61,929 bases of DNA, taken from positions 1-61,929 of the forward strand of contig JAZSKB010000032.1 in NCBI GenBank assembly GCA_045534635.1, read 5' to 3'. Position numbers and translations under genes: made by a program. The notes under the pieces are model-generated. The model ran no database searches, had not been told where the DNA came from, and saw only the letters and a program-made list of their open reading frames with translations. The DNA comes from UBA1205 sp045534635. GTDB taxonomy: Bacteria > Bacteroidota > Bacteroidia > Bacteroidales > WCHB1-69. Below are positions 32,532 to 41,062 of the stretch, piece after piece; position 1 is the stretch's first letter, and each line of letters opens with the position of its first letter.

Positions 32532-35144
32532 ATGAGTAATAAAAACACAAGAGGTTCAGAATGGAGAAAATGGGATTTGCATGTACATACAGCAAGTTCA
32601 CATTTAAACAATAATTTTGGTGAAATTACAAATGATGATTTTATCAATCAAATAGTTAATTCTAATATATCTGCCATCGGATTGACTAATTATTTTAATT
32701 TCTCTGAAAACGATTATATACTCAAAGAAGAATTAGAAAAAAAAGACATTGTTGTATTCTTAAATTTGGAGTTGCGATTAACTTATCAAAATAAAGAAGA
32801 TCAATGTTGTGATATTCATGTGGTTTTTGATAATACAATAGATAAGAATATAATACAAACTTTTCTTGGTAACTTGACTGCTAAAGTTAGTGGTAATGAA
32901 AAGAAAGCCGTCGCATTGTGCAATGATGATTTTACAAATGCTACTATTGAATTTGAACATTTAAAAAAGAAATTAGAGGAACCATCACTAAACCTGCAAG
33001 GTAAATATTTGTTGGGGTTTTTATCCCGTGGGCATGGGAATGGAAGAACAAGTACACAATATGAGCAATTAGCGAACAAATGTCATCTACTAATTCATTC
33101 ATCTGACAGCCAACAAAATATAGATGATGATAGGACTTTTTGGTTACAACACAATAAACCACTTCTACAAAGTAGCGATGCCCATTCAATTGACCAAATT
33201 GGCTCAAAATACACTTGGATAAAAGCCGATTTAACCTTCAATGGCTTAAAGCAAATATTATTTGAACCTGAAGAAAGAATAAGGATTCAACAAAACAAAC
33301 CTGATGACAAAAAAGGTTACCAAGTCATTGATTCCGTAACATTACGGGAAAAAGAGTTTTGGAATAATACCATTTATCTGAATGAAAATCTTAACACAAT
33401 TATAGGAGGGCGTTCAACGGGCAAATCCACTTTACTCAAGTCAATTGCAAAAAAAATAGATGACAAAATCGATTTGGATGAAAAAGAAGAGGACTTCATA
33501 AAGAATCATATAGGTGGAGTTTCTATAAAATGGAAAGATGATTTGGGAGGAGAGACATCCCGATACATTCAATTTCTTCCTCAAAATTATATGCACGCAA
33601 TTGCAAAAAATGAGAATAGAGAGTTAGACGAACTAATTGAAAAAATCATCAGCAACAAAGATGAAAATAAGATTCTAAGAAAATACAACAATGACAATAA
33701 AGAAATTGAGAAAACACTCAGTAAAAATATTCTTGAAGCATTCCAATTACAGAAAGAATTGAAAGAGTTGCAATCCCAACTCAAAGAAAAAGGAGACAAA
33801 AAAGGTGTTGAAGGCGAAATCAACAGACTAAATCAAAAAATAAAGGTCTTATCGGAAAACACAGAAATCACAACGAATGAAATAGAAGAATATCAAAAAT
33901 ATCTAAAAGAAATCGGAGACATTCAACATTCTATCGAATCGGACAATAATGATATTCAGTTATTAAACTCACTCAAAGAGCGTTCGCTTTTTAGTGATGA
34001 TTTCGTTTATCATTTTGACAATCTGTCTGAAAATTTGAAAAATAGTGTTACCAACTCTTACGAACAGTTGAAAACACAGGTATCACAACAATGGAATGGG
34101 CAATTAGAAGTTTTTATCAGAGAGATAAAAGATAAAATTGCGAAAAACTCTACAAGCAAAACAGAACTAGAAAACTCTGAAATAGTTAAGAAAGGGAAGG
34201 CTCATTACGACAATAATAAAGAACTTGCGGACATTCAAAGCAAACTGAAAGAAGAAAATGAAAGGTTGCAGAAAATAATTGAAATTGAGAAAAAAGTAAC
34301 TACTGCGACAGAACGTAAAGGAAAAATGATTGATACAATTGTGTCAGAACACCTTAAATATCAATTAAAAGCAAATGAACTACAAGCACAATTAAAAATA
34401 TCGCATGATAATGTAAAAATATCCACAAAAATCAAATGCCAATCTGATGATATGCTTGAATTTCTTAAACAGCGGTTTAATTTAAGAGGAAGCGAAAGAC
34501 AAGATTACGTTTGGTGTGTGAAAGATAATTATGTGGGAAAAACAAAGGAAGTAGTAAAAGCCTTTGTGGAAGATGCTTTGCAGGATAATATTGACTTTAA
34601 AAACTGGAATACTGCTCAAAATGTACTCGCTGAATTTCTTACAAGAAATTGGTACGAGTATTCCTTTGAATTGACTTATCAGAAAGATTATTTCAATGAA
34701 ATGTCACCTGGCAAAAAGGCATTCGTAATTCTAAAACTGTTGTTAGAGTTTGATACGCGAGAGTGTCCCATCCTCATTGACCAACCAGAGGATAGTCTTG
34801 ATAATCGTGCAATTTACAATGAATTAGTTCAATATATCAAGGACAAAAAGCAAACACGTCAAATTATATTGGTAACACATAATCCCAATGTAGTTGTGAG
34901 TGCAGATTCTGAAAATGTCATTGTTGCAAATCAGCATGGTAGCAAGAATTTGAACGATAATGGAATCAGGTTCCAATACGTTAATGGTAGCCTTGAAAAC
35001 TCTAAAATGCGTGATGATAAATATAAAGAAGAAAAAGATTCCATTTTACCGTCACAAGGCATAAGAGAACATGTCTGCGAACTTCTAGAAGGTGGCCAAG
35101 AAGCATTTGAAAAACGCGAAAAGAAATATGGATTTACCAATTAA
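32532..35144 (+). CDS. PHP-domain/SMC-like ATPase (TrlF-type)
   Basis: This protein of 870 residues is read from the ATG at 32532; the longer frame begins before the promoter. The N-terminal 250 residues are a PHP metal-dependent phosphoesterase-like domain with WDLHVHTAS (His17, His19), DIHVVFD, LIHSSDSQ and SSDAHSIDQIGSKYTW. The rest is an SMC/ABC-type ATPase: Walker A GGRSTGKST (about 292-300), a long coiled coil (about 340-600), a signature-like MSPGKKA, Walker B ILIDQPEDSLDN (about 746) and an H-loop VTHNPN. I recall this layout as that of database TrlF-family ATPases, found in restriction and defence loci. A nuclease guarded by an ATP-driven sensor is a plausible role but is inference. 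Confidence 0.85.
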   Translation: MSNKNTRGSEWRKWDLHVHTASSHLNNNFGEITNDDFINQIVNSNISAIGLTNYFNFSENDYILKEELEKKDIVVFLNLELRLTYQNKEDQCCDIHVVFDNTIDKNIIQTFLGNLTAKVSGNEKKAVALCNDDFTNATIEFEHLKKKLEEPSLNLQGKYLLGFLSRGHGNGRTSTQYEQLANKCHLLIHSSDSQQNIDDDRTFWLQHNKPLLQSSDAHSIDQIGSKYTWIKADLTFNGLKQILFEPEERIRIQQNKPDDKKGYQVIDSVTLREKEFWNNTIYLNENLNTIIGGRSTGKSTLLKSIAKKIDDKIDLDEKEEDFIKNHIGGVSIKWKDDLGGETSRYIQFLPQNYMHAIAKNENRELDELIEKIISNKDENKILRKYNNDNKEIEKTLSKNILEAFQLQKELKELQSQLKEKGDKKGVEGEINRLNQKIKVLSENTEITTNEIEEYQKYLKEIGDIQHSIESDNNDIQLLNSLKERSLFSDDFVYHFDNLSENLKNSVTNSYEQLKTQVSQQWNGQLEVFIREIKDKIAKNSTSKTELENSEIVKKGKAHYDNNKELADIQSKLKEENERLQKIIEIEKKVTTATERKGKMIDTIVSEHLKYQLKANELQAQLKISHDNVKISTKIKCQSDDMLEFLKQRFNLRGSERQDYVWCVKDNYVGKTKEVVKAFVEDALQDNIDFKNWNTAQNVLAEFLTRNWYEYSFELTYQKDYFNEMSPGKKAFVILKLLLEFDTRECPILIDQPEDSLDNRAIYNELVQYIKDKKQTRQIILVTHNPNVVVSADSENVIVANQHGSKNLNDNGIRFQYVNGSLENSKMRDDKYKEEKDSILPSQGIREHVCELLEGGQEAFEKREKKYGFTN

Positions 35145-35152
35145 GAACTATT

Positions 35153-35239
35153 ATGACACCACAAAAATTCATTCAACTTCTTCGTAAAGAAGTCAGCACA
35201 TACAAGAGCTTCCTTGAAACCGGCAGTCTAACAAGTTGA
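35153..35239 (+). pseudogene. 28-codon remnant of unknown gene
   Basis: A frame MTPQKFIQLLRKEVSTYKSF followed by LETGSLTS opens 8 bp after the ATPase stop and ends at TGA. It reads like the start of a longer, helical protein cut short. No family can be assigned with confidence from 28 residues. Confidence 0.3.
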
Positions 35240-35259
35240 ACAAACTAAAATAAACGATT

Positions 35260-35628
35260 ATGTCTGTAATTGTTCCCGCAATCAAATCGCAAGGCATAAA
35301 GACCAAGCTTGTGCCGTGGATTAACGACATAATCCTTCAATCTGGCCTGGATCTGTCCAACACCAATTGGGTTGAGCCGTTTTTTGGGACAGGCGTTGTA
35401 GGGTTGAACACCATTGTGCGTGGAAAATGGATTGTAAGCGATACTAATCCACACATAATAAGCTTTTACAAAGGCATACAAACTGGTGAGATAACCCCAT
35501 ATAATATGCGTGGTTACTTGAGCCAAGAGGGTGAAAGGCTTTCAAAAAGCAACAACGCTCATATAAGCGAGTCATCCGTCTCGACCGCAAAATCCAAATT
35601 ATCATTGACGGAAACCGCGACCATATAG
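35260..35628 (+). pseudogene. DNA adenine methylase (D12 class) remnant
   Basis: The frame starts MSVIVPAIKSQGIKTKLVPW and contains the Dam/D12 motif I region WVEPFFGTGVVGLN with an S-adenosylmethionine-binding FxGxG, then SDTNPHIISFYKGIQTGEIT. Homology stops at about residue 97 (SKSNN), after which the frame reads a different sequence out of register. The catalytic DPPY motif is absent, so it cannot methylate DNA. The region is richer in G and C than its surroundings, consistent with transfer. Confidence 0.7.
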
Positions 35629-35687
35629 AGCAGGGAATAGATGAACGAGGTAAATACTATAAGGTTTATTACAGCGAGGAAGAATAG
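35550..35687 (+). pseudogene. C-terminal remnant, probably nucleoid-associated protein NdpA
   Basis: In the frame that ends with TAG at 35687, the sequence reads VIRLDRKIQIIIDGNRDHIE, then QGIDERGKYYKVYYSEEE. From memory this resembles the C-terminus of the 37-kDa nucleoid-associated family. There is no start codon, and it is joined out of frame to the dam fragment. It marks the right edge of the accessory island, immediately next to the conserved YiiX-like gene. Confidence 0.4.
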
Positions 35688-35692
35688 AAAAA

Positions 35693-36319
35693 TCAAAAAA
35701 AGCGAAAGACTTCTGTTAGGATTGAGTCTTTAGCCATGTCATTAGGATTTGTTCCAATGATTCCTTGAGGTATAGGTTCTCCAAGTTGTTCAAACAATGT
35801 AGTCCAAAAAGTAGGAATAACTCCATTTTTATCACGGAAATTCATAGGTTTTGCTGTAAATAAAGGATTATTTTCGTTGTCAAGATAAGATACATAAACC
35901 AATTCGGAGCAGTACATTTTTTCATTATTGGGAAAATATGTCCAATCGTAAGGTTCACCATAATGATGTTCAGCGAGTTTTATAGCCTTAGAAGCATCAT
36001 ATTCTTTCTTTATTCGCATGGCAACAATCCCTGGTTTTCCGTTAATTTTTGGAGCAGATTGTAGAAAATCTTCCCATTTAGTTTTGGTAACGCCTTTTTT
36101 TGTAGAGGCTTCAATAATATAAGGTTCTTCGTTTTTAACAGCCAATATAGCCACGTGAGCAAATTTTATGGAATCATTCCAAGCGGTAGATTCAGTAATT
36201 GCATTTTCAAAATCGGAAGATTCGGCAACGACAAATAACAAATCCCCGTTTTGTGGTTTGTATTTACAAGCCGTAAAGATAAAAGAAAACAAAATTACAA
36301 ATAAAATGTTTTTTTTCAT
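35693..36319 (-). CDS. YiiX/YebB-like lipoprotein, permuted NlpC/P60 fold
   Basis: This 208-residue protein starts at the ATG at 36319 and has a lipoprotein signal (FSFIFTAC, lipid Cys at about 18). It has the permuted papain-like layout: NGDLLFVV near the N-terminus, FAHVAIL with the catalytic His, and later EKMYCSELVYVSY with the catalytic Cys. Relatives act as amidases or lipid hydrolases; the substrate here is unknown. It is the last gene of a three-gene minus-strand set (Na/Pi cotransporter, LOG protein, this gene) with gaps of 23 and 10 bp. Confidence 0.8.
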   Translation of the reverse strand: MKKNILFVILFSFIFTACKYKPQNGDLLFVVAESSDFENAITESTAWNDSIKFAHVAILAVKNEEPYIIEASTKKGVTKTKWEDFLQSAPKINGKPGIVAMRIKKEYDASKAIKLAEHHYGEPYDWTYFPNNEKMYCSELVYVSYLDNENNPLFTAKPMNFRDKNGVIPTFWTTLFEQLGEPIPQGIIGTNPNDMAKDSILTEVFRFF

Positions 36320-36329
36320 AAGCAATAGA

Positions 36330-36911
36330 TTATTTATTTTTTATTTTGTTAATCCAATCGTTATCTTGTTGGTATTGAAAATTTTGTATTCTGTCTAATA
36401 GTTTAAGAGGAGAAGAATCAATGATAAGCATATTATAATGTTTATCAAAAAGAAAACCATCGGAAACCATTTTTTTCAATTGCAGAATAAGCGGTTCAAA
36501 GAAATTGTTCGTATTCAACAAACCGACAGGTTTTTCATGTATTTGCAATTGAGAAAGGGTAAGCATTTCAAAAAGTTCATCTAAAGTTCCGAACCCCCCG
36601 GGTAAGGCAATGAAAGCCTCAGAAATGGAAGCCATTTTCATTTTTCGTTCGCTCATATTGTCAACAAGAATCATTTCAGAAATTTGATTATGTCCCACGG
36701 CTTCAGCGTTGAAAAAACGAGGTAAAACGCCAATCACTTTCCCTCCATATTTAATCATTTCGTCGGCAAGAATACCCATTAACCCAACACTTCCTCCGCC
36801 GTAAATGAGTTGGTGTTGTTGTTGAGTCATTAATTGAGCCAATATTTTGGCATCTTCCGCATATTGAGAATGACTCCCTAAACGGGAGCCACAAAAAATA
36901 CCAATATTCAT
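36330..36911 (-). CDS. LOG family (TIGR00730) protein
   Basis: LOG proteins are Rossmann-fold enzymes that release adenine or cytokinin bases from nucleoside 5'-monophosphates. This 193-residue protein has the N-terminal FCGSRLGSHSQYAEDA, LIYGGGSVGLMG at about 37-48, GVLPRFF, MSERKMKM, and the signature PGGFGTLDELFEMLT at about 115-129, which contains the catalytic Arg/Glu region of the family. It lies 23 bp downstream of the Na/Pi cotransporter gene. Confidence 0.9.
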   Translation of the reverse strand: MNIGIFCGSRLGSHSQYAEDAKILAQLMTQQQHQLIYGGGSVGLMGILADEMIKYGGKVIGVLPRFFNAEAVGHNQISEMILVDNMSERKMKMASISEAFIALPGGFGTLDELFEMLTLSQLQIHEKPVGLLNTNNFFEPLILQLKKMVSDGFLFDKHYNMLIIDSSPLKLLDRIQNFQYQQDNDWINKIKNK

Positions 36912-36934
36912 TGTTCTGAATTTGTTATATAAAA

Positions 36935-38713
36935 TTAATCAATATCTGTTGTCGAAATAGTTGAAGAGGTGATACTATTGTCTTTCGTATGTTTTGCATT
37001 TACAAGAGCTTCCGAAATATTGATAGTATGGTCACCAATTTTTTCTAACAAAGCATACATACCACTATAGATAATACCAGTTTGGTAATTGTAAGTTTTG
37101 TTTTCTAAATTGTCTATATGATTGTTTCTTAGTATATTACGGTATTCGTTGATTTCGATTTCTTTCTTTAAAGCATCTTCGATTTCAACATCGACATAAT
37201 TTTTTTGCAAATTATTTTCCATAATGTTGATAGATTCTTTTACCAAGTTGAACATTTTGGAAAGATTGTTTTGCATTTCAGGCGTAAACGATATATTTTG
37301 TTCGTTTTTATTGTAAATCATTTTTGCTAACTGGAAATTTTGGTCTCCGATACTTTCCAAATTGTCAACAATTCTGAGCATTCCTCCGATTCTCATAGCA
37401 CTTTCGCTACCCAATCCATCGTTAGATATTTTTGTTAGATAATTGGCAATTTCAAATTCCATTTTATCAGCAATATCTTCGTAATGTTCAGTTCTTTTTA
37501 ATAAATCGTGATATTTTTTAGTATCTTTTATTTCTAACAATTGAGGAATAAAATCGAACATACGAGAAATTCTTTTAGCAAAAACTTGAATTTCTTTTTT
37601 AGCAGATTCTAATTCTAATTCTCCAGTTCTCATAATTCCAGCATTGATGTATGTCAATTTGAAAATTTCATCATCTTCCTCTTTTGTATTTTTAACCAAA
37701 AGGCTACTTAGTTTTTCAATTTGAGGAATAAACCATGCTAAAACAGATGTGTTGATAATGTTGAAAAATGTGTGGAATAAAGAAAGAGCAATAGGAATAG
37801 CAGCGTTAGAAGTATATGGAGAAACCCCTTCCATAGCAGTAGCAACATAATCTACACCAAAAACAAAAGGTCTAAATACAAAAAGTATCCATAAAACCCC
37901 AATAACATTGAATATTAAATGAGAGCGAGCCGCACGTTTAGCAGAAGAATTGCCAACAAAAGCTGCGAGATTTGCAGTGATAGTCGTTCCAATATTTTCT
38001 CCTAAAACTAATGCAACAGCAACTTCAAAGGCAATGTTTGAAGGTATTGCCCCTTGAGCACACAATAGCATAGTTAATGCCATCATTGCACTTGAAGATT
38101 GTAATATTATGGTTAGGATAGTACCTATTAGTACAAAGAAAAGAATATATGCATAACCGATGTGGTTGCCTTCAACAATACCAACATTGCTAAATAAACT
38201 AAGAATAGTTGCGTTGTTTGCGAAGTCAATTGCTCCAATAGTTTCTTTTAAAAATGTAAGTCCTAAAAATAATAATCCAAATCCAACTAAAAATTCTCCT
38301 AAGTTTTTAGTCTTTTTATTTTTGAACAACATAAAAATAAATCCTAATCCAATAATTGGAATAGAAGGAATATCGTATTTGATACCTAAAAATGCAATAA
38401 TCCAACCAGTGATAGTCGTTCCGATATTGGCACCCATTATCACGCCAATAGCATTGGATAATTTAAGTAATCCTGCATTTACGAAACTAACAACCATTAC
38501 CGTTGTAGCAGAAGAAGATTGAATTGCAGAAGTAACAAGTGTTCCTGTAAGAATTGCTTTAATTCGGTTTGAGGTAAACTTTGCTAAAATACTACGAAGT
38601 TTTTCTCCTGCCAAACGTTGCAAGGCTTCGCTCATGTAGGTCATACCAAATAGAAATAGTGCTAATGAACCTAACAACTGAATGATGAAAATGATAATTT
38701 CTGATGTTGTCAT
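36935..38713 (-). CDS. Na/Pi cotransporter family protein with PhoU-like domain
   Basis: This 592-residue inner-membrane protein couples sodium to phosphate transport. Two inverted Na_Pi_cotrans repeats carry the QSSSATTVMVVSFV motif (about 65-78) and QSSSAMMALTMLL (about 205-217), each followed by the GANIGTTITG or GENIGTTITA motif. A C-terminal PhoU-like helical domain (about 360-560) contains RTGELELESAKKE and GMLRIVDNLESIGDQ. The upstream 11-bp repeat array suggests control by phosphate through PhoB. It leads an operon with the LOG and YiiX-like genes. Confidence 0.92.
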   Translation of the reverse strand: MTTSEIIIFIIQLLGSLALFLFGMTYMSEALQRLAGEKLRSILAKFTSNRIKAILTGTLVTSAIQSSSATTVMVVSFVNAGLLKLSNAIGVIMGANIGTTITGWIIAFLGIKYDIPSIPIIGLGFIFMLFKNKKTKNLGEFLVGFGLLFLGLTFLKETIGAIDFANNATILSLFSNVGIVEGNHIGYAYILFFVLIGTILTIILQSSSAMMALTMLLCAQGAIPSNIAFEVAVALVLGENIGTTITANLAAFVGNSSAKRAARSHLIFNVIGVLWILFVFRPFVFGVDYVATAMEGVSPYTSNAAIPIALSLFHTFFNIINTSVLAWFIPQIEKLSSLLVKNTKEEDDEIFKLTYINAGIMRTGELELESAKKEIQVFAKRISRMFDFIPQLLEIKDTKKYHDLLKRTEHYEDIADKMEFEIANYLTKISNDGLGSESAMRIGGMLRIVDNLESIGDQNFQLAKMIYNKNEQNISFTPEMQNNLSKMFNLVKESINIMENNLQKNYVDVEIEDALKKEIEINEYRNILRNNHIDNLENKTYNYQTGIIYSGMYALLEKIGDHTINISEALVNAKHTKDNSITSSTISTTDID

Positions 38714-38752
38714 ATTTTTTTTATTATTTGTTTTTAGTTTTGCAAAGTAACA

Positions 38753-38848
38753 ATTTTTTATGATATAAATTACATATTTATATCTAATTTAATACAAATT
38801 TAATTTTAACTTAATCTAAATTTAATTTTCTGTTAATGCTAATTTAAC
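38753..38848 (-). promoter_or_regulatory. probable PhoB operator: six 11-bp direct repeats
   Basis: Read on the minus strand, 38848-38783 consists of six consecutive 11-bp units: GTTAAATTAGC, ATTAACAGAAA, ATTAAATTTAG, ATTAAGTTAAA, ATTAAATTTGT, ATTAAATTAGA. A TTAA core recurs at exact 11-bp intervals, the period of PHO boxes (7-bp repeats with 4-bp spacers). The array ends 22 bp before a near-consensus -7 element, TTACTTTG (38753-38760), the position expected of an activator site. Confidence 0.7.
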
Positions 38849-38897
38849 ATAGCAAAAACGATAGATGAAATGATATTGCGTAATAAATTGATTTATA

Positions 38898-38937
38898 GTA
38901 AAAAAAATAAAGTATGTTGAGTCAACATACTTTATTT
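38898..38937 (-). terminator. terminator of the recR-to-SulP operon
   Basis: A perfect 16-bp stem, AAATAAAGTATGTTGA (38905-38920) and its complement (38922-38937), is followed on the minus strand by TTTTTTTAC. It lies 28 bp after the SulP stop codon at 38966. Confidence 0.8.
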
Positions 38938-38965
38938 GATATTTAATAAAATGTTAACAATTTGT

Positions 38966-40681
38966 TTACAATTCACCTTTTTCTGACATATCTTTTAATG
39001 CTTTTGTGCATAATTCAAAAGTGTCGAAAGTATCTTCCGTTTTTACGAGATTAGGAATAACATTCATTGTTTGTAACATATACAATGGTTGAGGTTGAAT
39101 GATAGTCATCATAACGCGTATGCCTTTTGCTTGTAAATCTTTAATTGCAGTTTCCATAGCATATAATCCTGATTGATCCATAAAATTTACTAATTTCATT
39201 CTGATAATCACCACTTTTACGTTGTCAGGTACATCGTGCATTACTTCTTGGAAACGAGTAATAGAACCGAAGAAAATAGGTCCATTGAGACGTTGTATAT
39301 AAATAGAAGATTTGATAGCAGGAGTTAATCCAGATTCATCAGCCCAAGGAGATTCTTTGTCAAATTGAGTGATTTCACTGGAAGAATAACTTCCTTCCAC
39401 TAAATCGCTGGCACGTTTCATAAATAAAACACAAGCAATAACCATACCAATGCCGACAGCAGTGAGCAAGTCAACAAAAACAGTCATTAAAAGAACAATT
39501 ATCAAAACAAAAGCATCGGCTCTAGGAATATGTAATAAGTCTTTAAGTCCTTTAAAATCAATAATTCCAATGCCAACGCTGATAAGAATACCAGCCAAAA
39601 CAGAAAGAGGAACATATTGAACAATACTACCTAATCCAAGTAAAATAGCAAGTAACAATATGGAATGTGTCATTCCAGAAAGTTGAGTGCGACCACCACT
39701 TTTTACATTTACAACTGTACGCATAGTGGCTCCTGCACCAGCAAGTCCACAAAATAAACCAGCAATAATATTTCCAATACCTTGTCCAATAAGTTCTTTG
39801 TTGCTATTGTGTTTGGTTTTTGTGATATTGTCGGCGGCAACAGAAGTTAAAAGGGTATCAATAGAACCTAATCCAGCCAAAGTAATTCCAGGAATGATAG
39901 TCGCTTTTAAAAGCATTCCCCAATCAATTCCTGTTAAATATATACCATCTTTAATAAAAAAAGGCATTGGAAATCCTGTTGGAATTTTCCCAATTGTAAG
40001 TTTGTCTGGAAAATCTACAAAAAGAGAAATGATAGTCATTACAATAAGTGCTACCAATGTTGATGGTATTTTTTTTGTTATCAAAGGGAAAAGATATATT
40101 ATAGCAATGGTGCCTATTCCAATTCCTAAGGCTATGAGAGAAAAACCATCAGAAACAATCTTTTCAGGGAATTGCAATACCATATCAATAACCAAAATAG
40201 GTGATTTTAAACCTATAAGAGGATATATTTGTTGTAATATAATGATGATACCAATACCTGTCATAAATCCAGATAGTACAGGGTATGGAATATATCTTAC
40301 ATATTTTCCAATTTTTAGTATTCCAAATATAATTTGAAATAAACCACAGAATATTCCAGCCAAACACATGGAAAGTAAAACTTGTGATAAATTACCACTT
40401 GTTGCTACCCATATCCCAGAAATGAGACTTGCCGAAATGACAGTCATAGGTCCAGTAGGTCCGCTAATTTGAGAATGTGTTCCGCCAAAAAGAGCAGCGA
40501 AAAAACCTAACATTGTAGCACCAACTAATCCTGCTAAAGCACCAATTGCACTTGCATTAGGGTGGTCGATTCCTCCAAATGCTTGAATACCAAATGCTAA
40601 TGCTAATGGAAGTGCAACTATTCCAGCGGTAATTCCGCCAAAAATATCTCCTTTAATTGTTTGAGGGTTAAATAATTTCAT
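38966..40681 (-). CDS. SulP family anion transporter with STAS domain
   Basis: This 571-residue protein has the SulP/SLC26 transmembrane core (about residues 10-410) with GITAGIVALPLALAFGIQAF at the N-terminus and the GPTGPMTVISAS and GLAGAGATMRTVVNVKSGG segments, then a cytoplasmic STAS domain (about 455-560) with MDQSGLYAMETAIKDL. The substrate may be sulfate, bicarbonate or another anion; the sequence does not tell. It is the last gene of the operon recR, metal transporter, cupin, SulP, lying 32 bp after the cupin gene. Confidence 0.92.
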   Translation of the reverse strand: MKLFNPQTIKGDIFGGITAGIVALPLALAFGIQAFGGIDHPNASAIGALAGLVGATMLGFFAALFGGTHSQISGPTGPMTVISASLISGIWVATSGNLSQVLLSMCLAGIFCGLFQIIFGILKIGKYVRYIPYPVLSGFMTGIGIIIILQQIYPLIGLKSPILVIDMVLQFPEKIVSDGFSLIALGIGIGTIAIIYLFPLITKKIPSTLVALIVMTIISLFVDFPDKLTIGKIPTGFPMPFFIKDGIYLTGIDWGMLLKATIIPGITLAGLGSIDTLLTSVAADNITKTKHNSNKELIGQGIGNIIAGLFCGLAGAGATMRTVVNVKSGGRTQLSGMTHSILLLAILLGLGSIVQYVPLSVLAGILISVGIGIIDFKGLKDLLHIPRADAFVLIIVLLMTVFVDLLTAVGIGMVIACVLFMKRASDLVEGSYSSSEITQFDKESPWADESGLTPAIKSSIYIQRLNGPIFFGSITRFQEVMHDVPDNVKVVIIRMKLVNFMDQSGLYAMETAIKDLQAKGIRVMMTIIQPQPLYMLQTMNVIPNLVKTEDTFDTFELCTKALKDMSEKGEL

Positions 40682-40713
40682 TTTTATTTATCTGTTTATC
40701 AATGTTTTTATAA

Positions 40714-41058
40714 TTAATTTAAAATAAATGCAAAAAATTCAACGTCATTTTCGCTGTTGTTGCTAATAGAATGAGCACTTCCTTGAGAAGTAAAAACAGC
40801 ATCTCCAGCGTGTAAAATGTAAGTTTTTCCATCTTCAACAACAGTTGCTTCACCTCGCAAGATACAATATAATTCAGCATCTTCGCTATGAGCGTGATAG
40901 CCAATATTGTTTCCTTTAGGTAGTACAATATGAGCACACATTTTCATTTTATTGTGCATTTCTTCAGGAAAAAATAAATGTCGTGAATAGAGTTTCCCGT
41001 TCCCATTTGCAACGTTTTCACGTTCTTGTATTGTCATTTCTTTTGCTAAACGTACCAT
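40714..41058 (-). CDS. cupin domain protein
   Basis: This single-cupin protein has 114 residues. Motif 1 is GYHAHSEDAELYCILRG, containing the HxH...E metal ligands, and motif 2 is GDAVFTSQGSAHSISN with the last His. Small stand-alone cupins bind a divalent metal (often Mn or Fe), but their activity varies widely. It lies 4 bp after the putative manganese transporter gene, which makes a metal-related role attractive but unproven. Confidence 0.85.
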   Translation of the reverse strand: MVRLAKEMTIQERENVANGNGKLYSRHLFFPEEMHNKMKMCAHIVLPKGNNIGYHAHSEDAELYCILRGEATVVEDGKTYILHAGDAVFTSQGSAHSISNNSENDVEFFAFILN

Positions 41059-41062
41059 AATA

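Noticed and set aside
39687..40337. 216-codon plus-strand open frame opposite the SulP gene
   Set aside because: It lies entirely inside a well-supported transporter gene on the other strand and has no family resemblance or promoter.
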